Source: Leptotrichia sp. oral taxon 223
GTDB lineage: Bacteria > Fusobacteriota > Fusobacteriia > Fusobacteriales > Leptotrichiaceae
Direction of reading: 5' to 3'
Assembly (NCBI RefSeq): GCF_013394795.1
Contig: NZ_JABXYU010000001.1
Location: 806,001 to 870,000 of the forward strand
Length of the DNA stretch: 64,000 nucleotides
The stretch's first letter is position 1, and each line of letters starts with the position of its first letter. This document shows, one piece after another, positions 1 to 9,209 of the stretch. Position numbers and translations under genes: made by a program. The notes under the pieces were generated by a model. It ran no database searches. It was not told where the DNA came from and saw only the letters and a program-made list of their open reading frames with translations.

Positions 1-1109
1 GCAACTTGATACTGGCTGTCTGAATTTTTATCATAAAAAACTTCATTAATGAATCCCATTTTTTCCAAGTCAGACAGAACTTCCTTTACAAAAAACACTT
101 CCATTCCCAGTCTATCCGTTAATTTTTGATATGTAAAAGATTGCTTCTTTTCAATAAAATTTTTAATAATTAAGGATAAAATTAAAATTCCAGCTTCCCT
201 TTTTACTTTTATCGGCATTTCAATTTTTTCGCTGTATAAAAATTCATCAGACGTCTGAATTGAAAAGGCTATCTGTGCGCCAAGCAAAATTGTCACCCAG
301 ACATACTGTACCCAGATTAAGAAAATAGGGATTAATGCTAAACTTCCATAAATTATATTGTATCTTGTAATTGACGACTGTAATAATAAAAACAGCAATT
401 TCCATCCAAAAGTAAGTAATGTTGTTACAACTCCTGCATAAACAGCTGGCTTTACTTTTACATTTGTATTTGGAATGATGTAGAATAAATAGCTAAACAG
501 GATAATGTATGTTGCAGGCCCGAATAATCCAATAAAAAAGTTCATAATTACTGCATTTCCAGAAAAATGTCTTGCTATTTCTTCAATTGCTACTGAATTT
601 AAAGCTGATAACAGCACAAAAAATATTGGCCCTAAAAATATAATTGCAATATAGTCAACAACTCTTCTCGTAATTGATCTTTTTTTATTTATTTTCCATA
701 TTTTATTAAATGAATTTTCCAATGTTATTAAAACTTTTACTGCCGAATAAATTAGAATGACAATCCCAACTCCAGTTAGTATGCTGCTTTCCGTAGATAA
801 AAGGAGCCTTTGGGCAACATCCACAATTGCTCTTAAAAAGCTGTTATTTCCTGGCCATAATTCAAAAAACTTCTGTATAAATATTTTATCCAGTCCAAAT
901 CCTTTTGTAATTCCTAACACAAGGGCAACTACTGGGAAAATTGCAAGAAGTGAATAATAAGTCAAGGAAATCGCAAGTATTTGCGTTTCTCCGTCACGGT
1001 AGTTTCTGTAAATCAAGTAAATCATTCTTTTCATTTCATCTATTTTTTTCTTAAATCCGCCTTCTTTTACTTCTTTTTTTTCTTTTTGAAAATCTTTCTT
1101 TTCTTTCAT
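1..1109 (-). CDS. YihY/BrkB family inner-membrane protein, C-terminus cut by window edge
   Basis: About 369 residues are visible and the frame is still open at base 1, so the end lies outside the window. After a Lys/Glu-rich cytoplasmic start, the chain shows ILAISLTYYSLLAIFPVVAL and about five more hydrophobic segments, the usual six-helix arrangement of the YihY/BrkB family (formerly misnamed RNase BN). The segment IWVQYVWVTILLGAQIAF is characteristic. A charged C-terminal tail with a winged-helix look (FTYQKLTDRLGM...) follows, as in longer family members. The start ATG at 1109 has GGAGAAAAG upstream. The molecular function of this family is not established. The next gene upstream is thiI, 37 bases away on the same strand. 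Confidence 0.85.
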   Translation of the reverse strand, partial: MKEKKDFQKEKKEVKEGGFKKKIDEMKRMIYLIYRNYRDGETQILAISLTYYSLLAIFPVVALVLGITKGFGLDKIFIQKFFELWPGNNSFLRAIVDVAQRLLLSTESSILTGVGIVILIYSAVKVLITLENSFNKIWKINKKRSITRRVVDYIAIIFLGPIFFVLLSALNSVAIEEIARHFSGNAVIMNFFIGLFGPATYIILFSYLFYIIPNTNVKVKPAVYAGVVTTLLTFGWKLLFLLLQSSITRYNIIYGSLALIPIFLIWVQYVWVTILLGAQIAFSIQTSDEFLYSEKIEMPIKVKREAGILILSLIIKNFIEKKQSFTYQKLTDRLGMEVFFVKEVLSDLEKMGFINEVFYDKNSDSQYQV

Positions 1110-1146
1110 AAACTTTTCTCCATTATACTTTTATTTTTATTTAAAT

Positions 1147-2337
1147 TTATCCAAAATTGAAATATTCCTTCTCTTCAAAAATCTCATCCATAATTTTATC
1201 ATAATTTTCAATTTTTGCCTCTTCTGCCAGCACATCCTCCAACTTAGGATTTGTAACTGGATGTTTCGGAGCAAAAATTACGCACGAGTCTTCATAAGGC
1301 TCAATGGATTTCTCGTAAGTTTCTATTTCCTTTGCAATTTCAATTATTTCCGTCTTGTCCATTCCAATAAGAGGCCTAAATACTGGTAGTTTCTCCACAG
1401 AAGCATTTGTACACGTAAGCCCTCCCATTGTCTGGGAAGCAACTTGTCCAAGACTTTCCCCGGTAATTAAAGCCTGATACTGCATAGTATTCGACAATCT
1501 TTCAGCTAGACGCATCATGGCCCGTCTTGTTAGAATTGTAGCCAAATCTTTTTTTGTCTGAGTATTTATCGCTTCCTGAATTTTTAGTATATTTAACGAA
1601 TAAAGTCTTGTTTTTCCAACATAAAGTGATAAAATATCTGTCAGTTCCTTTACTTTTTCAAGAGCCTGCCGGCTTGTGAACGGGAAGCTGTGGAATGTAA
1701 TGAAATTTAGACGCATTCCTCTTTTTGCCATCATAAATGAAGCAACTGGGCTGTCTATTCCACCAGATAAAAGTACAAGTCCCTTTCCAGTTGAGCCAAG
1801 TGGCAGTCCTCCATAAGTTTTTATTCTGTCTGTATAAATATAAACATTTTTTCTAATGTCAACATTTATCATAACATCAGGATCTTTCATTTTAACCTTT
1901 TCAAAAGGACTGTTTACAAGCACATACCCCCCCAGTTCACGTGCATAGTCCATAGATTTTTTCTCAAATCCCTTGTTACTTCGGTTAACCGTTATTTTAA
2001 AGGTTCTGGCTCCATTTTCATAAGCATAGTTTGCAAATTCTAATACTTTTTCCTTTATAAATTCATCATTTCTTTCAACTTTTGCCGACTGGTTAAGTCC
2101 GACTATTCCAAAAACTTTTTTTAGTTTGTCTGTAATTTCATCCAAATTTTCAGGATTTATTAAAACATATAATTTCGATAAATCATCAAATAACTGATAA
2201 TCAAATCCTTTTAACACCTTATTAATCTTATTTCTCAATTTCTTTTCAAATTGCCCTCTGTTTTTCCCTTTCAGCGACAGCTCTCCGTATGAAAGCCCTA
2301 CCGCATTCAATAAATTTTTATCAGTATAGTTGTTCAT
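1147..2337 (-). CDS. thiI: tRNA 4-thiouridine synthetase ThiI (no rhodanese domain)
   Basis: ThiI adenylates uridine-8 of tRNA and transfers persulfide sulfur to it; in some bacteria it also feeds thiazole synthesis. The 396-residue chain has the N-terminal ferredoxin-like region (VGLSYGELSLKGKNRGQFEK), a THUMP domain to about residue 165, and an adenylating PP-loop LLSGGIDSPVASFMMAKRG near residue 190. It stops after the PP-loop domain at the length of the Bacillus form, so the C-terminal rhodanese domain of E. coli ThiI is absent. A Cys in YEDSCVIFAPKHP near the end is the conserved one. The start has GAAAGGAAAGAG upstream. The neighbouring cysteine desulfurase, 32 bases upstream on the same strand, is the expected sulfur donor, as in the Bacillus nifZ-thiI pair. 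Confidence 0.95.
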   Translation of the reverse strand: MNNYTDKNLLNAVGLSYGELSLKGKNRGQFEKKLRNKINKVLKGFDYQLFDDLSKLYVLINPENLDEITDKLKKVFGIVGLNQSAKVERNDEFIKEKVLEFANYAYENGARTFKITVNRSNKGFEKKSMDYARELGGYVLVNSPFEKVKMKDPDVMINVDIRKNVYIYTDRIKTYGGLPLGSTGKGLVLLSGGIDSPVASFMMAKRGMRLNFITFHSFPFTSRQALEKVKELTDILSLYVGKTRLYSLNILKIQEAINTQTKKDLATILTRRAMMRLAERLSNTMQYQALITGESLGQVASQTMGGLTCTNASVEKLPVFRPLIGMDKTEIIEIAKEIETYEKSIEPYEDSCVIFAPKHPVTNPKLEDVLAEEAKIENYDKIMDEIFEEKEYFNFG

Positions 2338-2369
2338 CTCTTTCCTTTCTGTTTTTAAATAAAAAAATA

Positions 2370-3518
2370 TTATCTCATTTTCCTTATTCTTTCCACACTT
2401 TCCTTAAGTCTTTTCACAACTTCATCAATTTCTTCTTCCGTATTGTTCCGTGAAAAACTGAATCTTATCGCTCCATCCAGTTCTGATTGAGTAAGCCCCA
2501 TAACTTCAAGTATTCTGCTGTTCCCTTTTTTTGATGAACAGGCCGAGCCTGTGGAAACATAAATCTGGTACATTCCTAGAAAATGTGTCAGTACCTCACC
2601 TTTTGTGCCGTTAAACGACACATTCAATACTTTGGGACTTGATTTTTCAATGCTAAGCAAGGAATTAAATTTTACATCCTGAATTTTCTCAGAAATTTTA
2701 TTTGCAAGCATTTCCTTTAATTTCTGCGAATGCGCCATTTCCTTTTTTTCTTCCTTTGTCAAAATTTCCACAGCCTTTGCAAACGCCAGAATCAGTTCCG
2801 TAGGCATTGTTCTTTTCACAATGCCATTTTCAGCATTTGAGCCAAAAATTATATCTGTTATTTTTACACGTTTATTTATATAAACTGCTCCAATTCCTTT
2901 TGGCGCATAAATTTTATGCCCGCTTACCGTTATTGCATCCACAGGAATTTTGTCAAATTTTATGTTTGTACATCCTAATCCCTGCACAAAATCAGTATGA
3001 AAATACGTATCCTTATTTTTTCTATGAATAATCTCAGAAATTTTCTTCAAGTCCTGAATAGCTCCAGTTTCACTATTTACTGCCCCAATCGAAACTATCG
3101 CTGTATCTTCCCTAATCGCATTTTCAAGTTCCTCAAGATTTACGAATCCATCCTTATCTACATTCAGATAATCCACTTCAAAGCCTATATTTTCATAATG
3201 TCTAAACACCTCATAAACTGACGGGTGTTCAATTTTTGTTGTAACTAGATGTTTTTTTGTACGTGAATTTGCATTAATAATTCCCTGCAATACAAGGTTG
3301 TTACCATCTCCACCACCTGCTGTAAAGTAAATTCTGTCAGCTTCCACTTTTAAATAATCAGCTACCGTCTTTTGGGCATTTTTTATCTTTAATAGAATTT
3401 TATGGGAAAAATTGTGAATTGCATCAGGATTTGCATAATTTTCCTCCAACGTCTGAACTAACACATCTATAACTTCCTTACGTGGCTTTGTACTGGCTGA
3501 ATTATCCAAATAAATCAT
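2370..3518 (-). CDS. Cysteine desulfurase, NifS/IscS class (NifZ-like)
   Basis: PLP-dependent enzyme of about 382 residues that removes sulfur from cysteine and passes it on as a persulfide. The start MIYLDNSASTKP is typical; the PLP lysine lies in ITVSGHKIYAPKGIGAVY, the cofactor aspartate/histidine region in YFHTDFVQGLG, and the mobile catalytic cysteine in YVSTGSACSSKKGN. I chose the ATG at 3518 because AAGGAGG sits directly before it; a start six codons earlier would place that ribosome site inside the gene. Co-directional and close to thiI, it most likely supplies sulfur for 4-thiouridine, though general Fe-S assembly cannot be excluded. Confidence 0.93.
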   Translation of the reverse strand: MIYLDNSASTKPRKEVIDVLVQTLEENYANPDAIHNFSHKILLKIKNAQKTVADYLKVEADRIYFTAGGGDGNNLVLQGIINANSRTKKHLVTTKIEHPSVYEVFRHYENIGFEVDYLNVDKDGFVNLEELENAIREDTAIVSIGAVNSETGAIQDLKKISEIIHRKNKDTYFHTDFVQGLGCTNIKFDKIPVDAITVSGHKIYAPKGIGAVYINKRVKITDIIFGSNAENGIVKRTMPTELILAFAKAVEILTKEEKKEMAHSQKLKEMLANKISEKIQDVKFNSLLSIEKSSPKVLNVSFNGTKGEVLTHFLGMYQIYVSTGSACSSKKGNSRILEVMGLTQSELDGAIRFSFSRNNTEEEIDEVVKRLKESVERIRKMR

Positions 3519-3690
3519 TTTTCCTCCTTGTTTCAAATTATACTCAAACTTTTAAAATCAGATTACTTCAAATTAGGCAAAACTCTGATTTTAAAGTAAT
3601 TTTACTATTCCTCATTTTGTGAAAATTAAATTATTATAAATTCTTGTTTTTATTATACTATATTTTATGAAATTTATCAAAAATAAATAA

Positions 3691-3757
3691 GTGAAAAACG
3701 GAGCTTTTTAATAAAAATTGTCCCGTCATACAAACAATTTTCACTTTTACTCCGTTT
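3691..3757 (-). terminator. Compound hairpin terminator after sppA
   Basis: AAACGGAG (3696-3703) pairs with CTCCGTTT (3750-3757), enclosing a second perfect stem AAAATTGT (3714-3721) with ACAATTTT (3734-3741). Read on the minus strand the outer stem ends in a short T run, as expected for the end of the sppA transcript. Confidence 0.6.
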
Positions 3758-3761
3758 ATTT

Positions 3762-5546
3762 TTAATACAGATTTAATTTATATGTTAAATAATACAGCGG
3801 CTTATTTTGATTTTGTACCGCAAAATCGTATTCGTTAAATGCTTTTTTGGCTTGTGGAATATTTTTTTGCAGCTGTGCAGACAGACTGAATTTTTCTGTA
3901 ACCATTTTTGTAAGTGATTTTAATTTTTGAGAAAAATCCTCCTCCAGATAAATATTTTCCACAGCATAATTATTATGTAAATTCAAGTCTTTTGCCATTA
4001 TTTTTATAACTTCATCAAGACTTGCGATTCCATCAACCAGATTTATGTTTTTGGCTTCATCTCCTAGCCAGATTTTTCCTTGTGCATAGCCTTCAAGAGT
4101 ATTTTCATCCATTTTACGATTTTTGGAAACACGGGATTTGAATTCCTTGTATGTTTCTTCCATTGATTGACTGATTTTAGCACGGGATTCCTCAGATAAT
4201 GGAGCAAAACTGTCATTAATGTCTGAATATTTCCCTTTTGATACTGAATTTGAATGAACCCCGTATTTGTCCTGTACATTGTAAAGCTTTGGAAGCATTG
4301 AAACTACACCGATTGAACCTGTAATTGTGGCATTGTTGGCAAAAACCTTGTTTCCTGCCATTGAGATGTAATAACCTCCAGATGCGGTTGTATCAGACAT
4401 TGACACATAAATCGGAATATTCAGTTTTGTAAGTTCCTGATAAATTATTTCAGAGGCAAGCGCTGAACCTCCGCCTGAATTTACCCGCAGCACGATTCCT
4501 TTTAAATTTTTAGTCTGCATAGCCTTTTGTACTTTTTGAAGTATGTTATCAGGGGTTATTACGCCTTCTGTAACATCAGTCGGATCATATAAAATTGAAC
4601 CTTCGGCATAAATTACAGCTATCGTTCCATTTCTTGAATTTCCTACTTTTTCATCTCTTACCCTTTTTTCATAATAGTCGTAAATATCCGCAACATTGTC
4701 TTCCCTTATATTCAGACGTTTTGTAAAATCAGAAAAATGCTCAAGCTTATCAACAAAATTTTTATCACGTGCAGCAAACGGTGTTAAATTTACATCATTG
4801 CCATTTATAATGTCATTATTTAAAGTATCTTTATCAATTTTACGGTTTTTGGAAATATCAGCCACAAATTTCCCATATCTATTTTCCAAAATTCTAGTCA
4901 ATTCAGAACGCAGCTCAGGCGTCATTTCATTTCCAGTATAATTTTCACCATAAGACTTGTAATTTCCAATACGAACAACTTCCATATTTACTCCAAGCTT
5001 GTCGAATAACCCCTTATAATAAATATCCGAGTAATGGTATCCCGTCAAATCAAGGCTAGCTGATGTGGAGGGTACCATAACTACTTCATTTGCAATAGAA
5101 GCTAATTTATAGTTGGCATTCGTAATATAAGCCCCAAAAGCATATATTTTCTTATTGTTTGCCTTCAATTCCTCAAATTTTTTGGATAATTCCTCTACTT
5201 TTGCAGATGATAGGTTTATTGTGTCCAAAGCAATAATGACTCCCTTTACCTGCTTGTTATTCTTTATATCATCCAGGCTGTTTAAAATATCCATATATGA
5301 TAATTTTTCATCTGACAGAAAGTTTGAACCGATAATTTTATCTTCTGTAACATCAGAAACATTAAAAAGTATATATTCATAGCTTTTTTTCATTTTTTCA
5401 TTCTTATCTTTGGAACTAAAAATTGCAATTGCAGAAATTCCAATAATAAAAATCACAAATATAGATAACGAAAGTTTTAAAAAAAATGAATATATTTCTT
5501 TTAGCGTAAATACTAAAGCTCTTTTAAAAAAGTTCCAAAAATTCAT
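3762..5546 (-). CDS. sppA: Signal peptide peptidase SppA, 67 kDa (double-domain) type
   Basis: Membrane-anchored serine protease that degrades cleaved signal peptides. The 594-residue length matches the fused two-domain form of Gram-negative bacteria. One N-terminal transmembrane helix (about residues 20-45) precedes the first ClpP-like half, whose general-base lysine lies in VVRIGNYKSYGENYTG. The second half holds the nucleophile in SDTTASGGYYISMAGNK and the conserved TITGSIGVVSMLP. The split Ser/Lys dyad across the two halves is as in E. coli SppA. AGGAGG precedes the ATG. It stands alone: a hairpin terminator follows it and the divergent TPR gene begins about 220 bases upstream. Confidence 0.94.
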   Translation of the reverse strand: MNFWNFFKRALVFTLKEIYSFFLKLSLSIFVIFIIGISAIAIFSSKDKNEKMKKSYEYILFNVSDVTEDKIIGSNFLSDEKLSYMDILNSLDDIKNNKQVKGVIIALDTINLSSAKVEELSKKFEELKANNKKIYAFGAYITNANYKLASIANEVVMVPSTSASLDLTGYHYSDIYYKGLFDKLGVNMEVVRIGNYKSYGENYTGNEMTPELRSELTRILENRYGKFVADISKNRKIDKDTLNNDIINGNDVNLTPFAARDKNFVDKLEHFSDFTKRLNIREDNVADIYDYYEKRVRDEKVGNSRNGTIAVIYAEGSILYDPTDVTEGVITPDNILQKVQKAMQTKNLKGIVLRVNSGGGSALASEIIYQELTKLNIPIYVSMSDTTASGGYYISMAGNKVFANNATITGSIGVVSMLPKLYNVQDKYGVHSNSVSKGKYSDINDSFAPLSEESRAKISQSMEETYKEFKSRVSKNRKMDENTLEGYAQGKIWLGDEAKNINLVDGIASLDEVIKIMAKDLNLHNNYAVENIYLEEDFSQKLKSLTKMVTEKFSLSAQLQKNIPQAKKAFNEYDFAVQNQNKPLYYLTYKLNLY

Positions 5547-5677
5547 GTTTTATTTTCCTCCTTGTATGATTTTATGTAAATCTAAGTTTTTCAAATTATA
5601 TCACTTTAAACAACAAATATCAACAAATAAGTTTTTTAGAGATTCAGCATATCTAAACTCTAATTTTTGTTTAATTA

Positions 5678-5705
5678 TTGACAAAAATAAAAAATAATAT
5701 ATAAT
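5678..5705 (+). promoter_or_regulatory. Sigma-70 promoter for the Sel1/TPR gene
   Basis: TTGACA at 5678-5683, a 16-base spacer and TATAAT at 5700-5705, about 60 bases before the TPR gene start. Confidence 0.6.
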
Positions 5706-5763
5706 AAATGTAATTAATATAATTTTATAAAATAAAAAATTGATTATAAGGAGATTATTTAAA

Positions 5764-6452
5764 ATGAAAAAACTTATCATATTGGGAACTATTATTGTAT
5801 CACTTGCATTAAAAGCTGGATACTTAGAAGATGGAAGATCATATTATGAAAATAAAAATTATTTAAAAGCAGAAGAGATGTTTTTAAAAGCTGTTCAAGA
5901 AGGTAATGTTGAAGGTATGAATTATTTAGGTAATTTATATTATAAGCAAGGAAAATATGACAAAGCTGAACAAATTTATTTAAGTGCTATTGAAAAGGGA
6001 AATGATAATGCTATGAAAGATTTAGCAATGTTATATGAAGATCAAAAAAAATTTGATAAAGCTGAAAAGATGTATTTAGAAGCTATTAGAAAGGGCAATT
6101 CTGATGCTATGTATAATCTAGGGCTTTTATATTATAAGCAAGAAAAATATGATAAAGCAGAAGAAATGTATTTAAAAGCTGCTCAAAAGGGAGATGAACT
6201 AGCTATGAACAATTTAGGAGTTTTATATAGACAACAAAATAAAGACAAAAAAGCAGAAGAAATGTTTCTAAAATCTAGTCAAAAAGGTTATCTTGGAGGT
6301 ACATATAATTTGGGGTCTTTATATGAAAAACAAAAAAATATAAAAAAGCTAAGAAATATTTCAAAATGGCAATGGATTTAGGAAATGAAGATGATCCAAT
6401 AACTAAAAAGGCTCAAGAAGCCTATAGAAAGCTAATGCAGGCAGGATATTAA
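5764..6452 (+). CDS. Secreted Sel1/TPR repeat protein with a frameshift near its end
   Basis: The chain begins MKKLIILGTIIVSLALKAGY, a probable signal peptide, then carries about five 36-residue Sel1-like TPR units (pattern YKQGKYDKAEQIYLSAIEKG...AM.NLG). Such proteins usually mediate protein-protein contacts; no specific partner can be named. AAGGAG lies 10 bases before the ATG at 5764, better than an upstream ATG at 5740. The frame stops at 6381 (KNIKKLRNISKWQWI). One base short in the A-run at 6332-6338 explains this: the other frame continues the repeat as KKYKKAKKYFKMAMDLGNED and ends at 6452 with KLMQAGY. Either a real truncation or a homopolymer error. Confidence 0.8.
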
Positions 6453-6532
6453 TAAAATTGAAAAAATTTTTAAAGATAGAAAGTTTTCAGTTCTCATCAC
6501 AGATTATTTTACAGCATGCAAATAATAATTAA

Positions 6533-6571
6533 GCATAAATTTTCCCACTTGCTAAATAACTAAATTTATGC
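6533..6571. terminator. 10-bp inverted repeat, possible terminator after the TPR gene
   Basis: GCATAAATTT (6533-6542) pairs perfectly with AAATTTATGC (6562-6571) across a 19-base loop, between the TPR gene and the ACT-domain gene. There is no strong T-run after it, so termination is only one reading. Confidence 0.35.
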
Positions 6572-6624
6572 GATAATTTAACATATTAAAAATAATTTAA
6601 ATTCTAAAAAATGGAGGTATCAGA

Positions 6625-6900
6625 ATGAACGACAGAATTGTTGTTACGGTTATTGGAGAAGATAAAACAGGAATTGTTGCGAATGTATCAACAAAATTAA
6701 GTGAACTTAGCCTGAATATTATTGACATAACACAAAAGGTTTTTGAAAATGACATTTTTGCAATGATTATGCTTGTGGAAGCTCCTGAAAATACAGATAT
6801 GAAAGCATTACAGGAAAAATTTAAGGATGTTGAGGAAAAGATTGAAGTAAGAGTATTCCTGCAGCATGAAAATATTTTCAAGACGATGCACAGAATATAA
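6625..6900 (+). CDS. ACT domain protein, UPF0237 family
   Basis: A 91-residue protein that is a single ACT domain: the start NDRIVVTVIGEDKTGIVANVS is the usual ligand-binding first strand and helix of UPF0237 members. ACT domains bind amino acids or similar small ligands and act as regulatory modules. GGAGG lies eight bases before the ATG. The DUF711 gene starts 50 bases downstream, and these two families are commonly paired in Firmicutes and other anaerobes, so this is probably the small sensor partner of that protein. The ligand is not known. Confidence 0.88.
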   Translation: MNDRIVVTVIGEDKTGIVANVSTKLSELSLNIIDITQKVFENDIFAMIMLVEAPENTDMKALQEKFKDVEEKIEVRVFLQHENIFKTMHRI

Positions 6901-6950
6901 TTTTTCAGAATTTTTCAAAAGCAATTATTTAAGAATTTTAGGAGGGAAAA

Positions 6951-8315
6951 ATGAATTTATTACCTGATGAGATACTGGAAACGATAGATATGGTTGAAAT
7001 GCAGCATCTCGACGTAAGAACTGTCACAATGGGAATAAGCCTGCTTGACTGCATTGACACAGATGCCGAAAAGACAGCAGAAAACATTTATAACAAAATT
7101 ACAGAAAATGGAAAAGATCTGGTAAGAATTGCCGATGAAGTGGCAAGCAAATACAATATGCCAATTATTAACAAAAGAGTTTCAGTCACTCCCATTTCAA
7201 TAATTGGAAATGCGACAAATGCCGAAGATTACTCAATTTTCGCAAAAGCGCTAGATAAAGCGGCAAAAACAATTGGAATTGACTTTATTGGAGGATTTTC
7301 CGCTCTTGTTGACAAAGGCTTTACAAAAGGCGATATTAAGCTGATAAATAGCATTCCAAAGGCACTTTCTGAAACTGACAGGGTTTGCTCCTCTGTAAAT
7401 GTAGGCTCTACAAAGTCAGGAATTAACTTGGATGCTGTAAAAATGATGGGAAAAACTATAAAAGAACTGGCTGAATTTTCCAAAGAGGAAGATGGACTGG
7501 CAGCAGCAAAATTTGTCGTATTTACAAATGCTGTTCCTGATAATCCGTTTATGGCGGGCGCATTTCACGGCGTAGAAAATCCAGATGTCGTGCTAAACGT
7601 TGGAATTAGTGGACCAGGGGTTGTAAGACATACACTTGCTAACATTTCAAAAACAGCAAAAATTGATGAAATAACAGAAGCAATAAAAAAAGTAAGTTTC
7701 AAAATCACAAGAATGGGTGAGTTAATTGGAAAGGAAGTTGCCGAAAGACTTGGCGTTGAATTTGGAATAATCGACTTGTCACTTGCGCCAACTCCAGCTA
7801 TAGGCGACAGTGTTGGAAATGTGCTTGAAGAATTTGGACTTGAGTCAGTTGGAGCTTACGGAACAACACTTGCACTTGCAATATTAAATGACGCTGTGAA
7901 AAAAGGTGGAGCAATGGCTGCAACTCGTGTTGGAGGCTTGACAGGGGCATTTATCCCAGTAAGCGAAGATCAGGGAATGATAGAAGCTACAAGCAAAGGG
8001 TATTTGACGCTTGAAAAACTGGAGGCAATGACTTGTGTATGTTCTGTTGGACTTGATATGATAGCTATTCCAGGTGATACCTCAGAAGCCGTAATTTCTG
8101 GAATAATAGCTGATGAAATGGCAATCGGTATGGTAAACAGCAAAACTACCGCAGTCAGAATAATCCCAGTTCCTGGAAAGAAAGCGGGAGATAGAGCAAT
8201 ATTTGGAGGTCTTCTCGGAGAAGCGGATATTATAAACATAAATAATTTAGACTGTTCAGTGCTTATAAATCGTGGTGGGAAAGTGGCTCCTCCAATTCAG
8301 GCATTAAAAAATTAA
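6951..8315 (+). CDS. DUF711 / UPF0210 family protein
   Basis: 454 residues, full length for the family, preceded by AGGAGGG. The start [29 protein letters not shown] is typical, and Gly-rich segments are spread along the chain ([45 protein letters not shown]). The family is distantly related to the glycyl-radical/PFL-like fold and has a solved structure but no assigned reaction. I see no glycyl-radical motif here. Paired with the ACT-domain gene directly upstream, probably as one transcription unit. Function remains unknown; any link to amino-acid sensing is an inference from that pairing. Confidence 0.88.
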   Translation: MNLLPDEILETIDMVEMQHLDVRTVTMGISLLDCIDTDAEKTAENIYNKITENGKDLVRIADEVASKYNMPIINKRVSVTPISIIGNATNAEDYSIFAKALDKAAKTIGIDFIGGFSALVDKGFTKGDIKLINSIPKALSETDRVCSSVNVGSTKSGINLDAVKMMGKTIKELAEFSKEEDGLAAAKFVVFTNAVPDNPFMAGAFHGVENPDVVLNVGISGPGVVRHTLANISKTAKIDEITEAIKKVSFKITRMGELIGKEVAERLGVEFGIIDLSLAPTPAIGDSVGNVLEEFGLESVGAYGTTLALAILNDAVKKGGAMAATRVGGLTGAFIPVSEDQGMIEATSKGYLTLEKLEAMTCVCSVGLDMIAIPGDTSEAVISGIIADEMAIGMVNSKTTAVRIIPVPGKKAGDRAIFGGLLGEADIININNLDCSVLINRGGKVAPPIQALKN

Positions 8316-8338
8316 TTCAAAAATAAAATAATAAAAAT

Positions 8339-8372
8339 AGAAAGTTAGGATTTATTCTTGGCTTTCTTTTTA
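8339..8372 (+). terminator. Weak hairpin after the DUF711 gene
   Basis: AGAAAG (8339-8344) pairs with CTTTCT (8362-8367) and is followed by a T-run. The stem is short, so support is modest. Confidence 0.35.
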
Positions 8373-8398
8373 AACTATACTTAAAAAAAGGAGTAAAA

Positions 8399-8968
8399 AT
8401 GTATCATATAAAAGATGAGGAATTTTTAAGGGGAAAAGTTCCGATGACAAAAGAGGAAATCCGTTTTGTAAGCATTGGGAAAATGGAGCTGGAGGAGGAT
8501 GACGTGTGCCTTGACATCGGTGGCGGAACTGGTTCTGTAAGTATGGAAATGGCAAGATTTGCACGAAACGGAAAAGTTTTTGTAATTGAGAGAAATGATG
8601 AGGCAGTTGAGCTGATTCATAAGAATATAGAAAAATTTGATTTGAAAAATGTTACTGTAATTAAAGGAATGGCTCCAGATGGACTAAAAGAATTAAATAC
8701 AAAGTTTAATAAAATTTTTATTGGAGGTTCAGCAGGAAATCTGGTTGAAATTATAAAATATTCTTATGACAATCTTGCGGAAAATGGAATTCTGGTGCTA
8801 AATTTTATTGTGCTGGAAAATATATCTACGGCTGTTGAGGAACTCAAAAAATATGATTTTAAAGATGTGGATATTTGTCAGTTAATCGTGAGTAAAAATA
8901 GAAAGGTTAAGGATTTTAACATGATGATGGCTGAAAATCCGATTTATGTGATTACTGCGAAGAAATAA
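8399..8968 (+). CDS. cbiT: CbiT-like precorrin/cobalt-precorrin methyltransferase
   Basis: 189 residues with the Rossmann SAM-binding motif VCLDIGGGTGSVSMEMA and the family signature RGKVPMTKEEIR near the start. CbiT methylates C15 and decarboxylates the acetate side chain at C12 of cobalt-precorrin-6B/7 in anaerobic cobalamin synthesis. Length matches the stand-alone CbiT subunit. No other cobalamin gene occurs in this window, so it is an orphan here; its pathway partners could be elsewhere, or the enzyme may serve another substrate. Its last 43 bases (8927-8969) recur at 10277-10319, on the far side of a decayed gene. Confidence 0.82.
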   Translation: MYHIKDEEFLRGKVPMTKEEIRFVSIGKMELEEDDVCLDIGGGTGSVSMEMARFARNGKVFVIERNDEAVELIHKNIEKFDLKNVTVIKGMAPDGLKELNTKFNKIFIGGSAGNLVEIIKYSYDNLAENGILVLNFIVLENISTAVEELKKYDFKDVDICQLIVSKNRKVKDFNMMMAENPIYVITAKK

Positions 8969-8969
8969 T
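8927..8969 (+). repeat. Direct repeat, left copy (3' end of cbiT)
   Basis: This stretch matches 10277-10319 at 39 of 43 positions by eye, with 30 identical in the first 31. Both encode MAENPIYVIT followed by a short ending and stop. The pair brackets the dehydrogenase pseudogene. Confidence 0.85.
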
Positions 8970-9080
8970 GATAGATTGTATAATAAAATGCAACAAATTT
9001 ATTACAAAATTGTGTGTATTTACAAAAATATATTATTGTGTTATTATGTTATTATGAGTTACCAAAAAATTTAGGAGAGG

Positions 9081-9209
9081 ATAATTTATAAAGAAAATAA
9101 TATAAACACCTGCAAAAGCATTGGCTCAAACTGTTCCAAATGTTATGTAAATGGGCATCAGGATTGGCTGAGCGGATTAGTTAAATTTACAAAAAGAGGA
9201 ATAAAATAA
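9081..9209 (+). pseudogene. Cys-rich small ORF remnant without a clear start
   Basis: An open frame of about 42 codons ends at a TAA (9207-9209) that overlaps the ATG of the next gene, the usual sign of translational coupling. It reads CKSIGSNCSKCYVNGHQDWL and then LVKFTKRGIK, with a C-x6-C-x2-C cluster. AGGAGAGG lies at its head but no ATG, GTG or TTG follows in frame; only ATA/ATT codons are available. I take it as the tail of a broken or shortened gene once cotranscribed with the dehydrogenase. I do not recognise the family. Confidence 0.4.
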
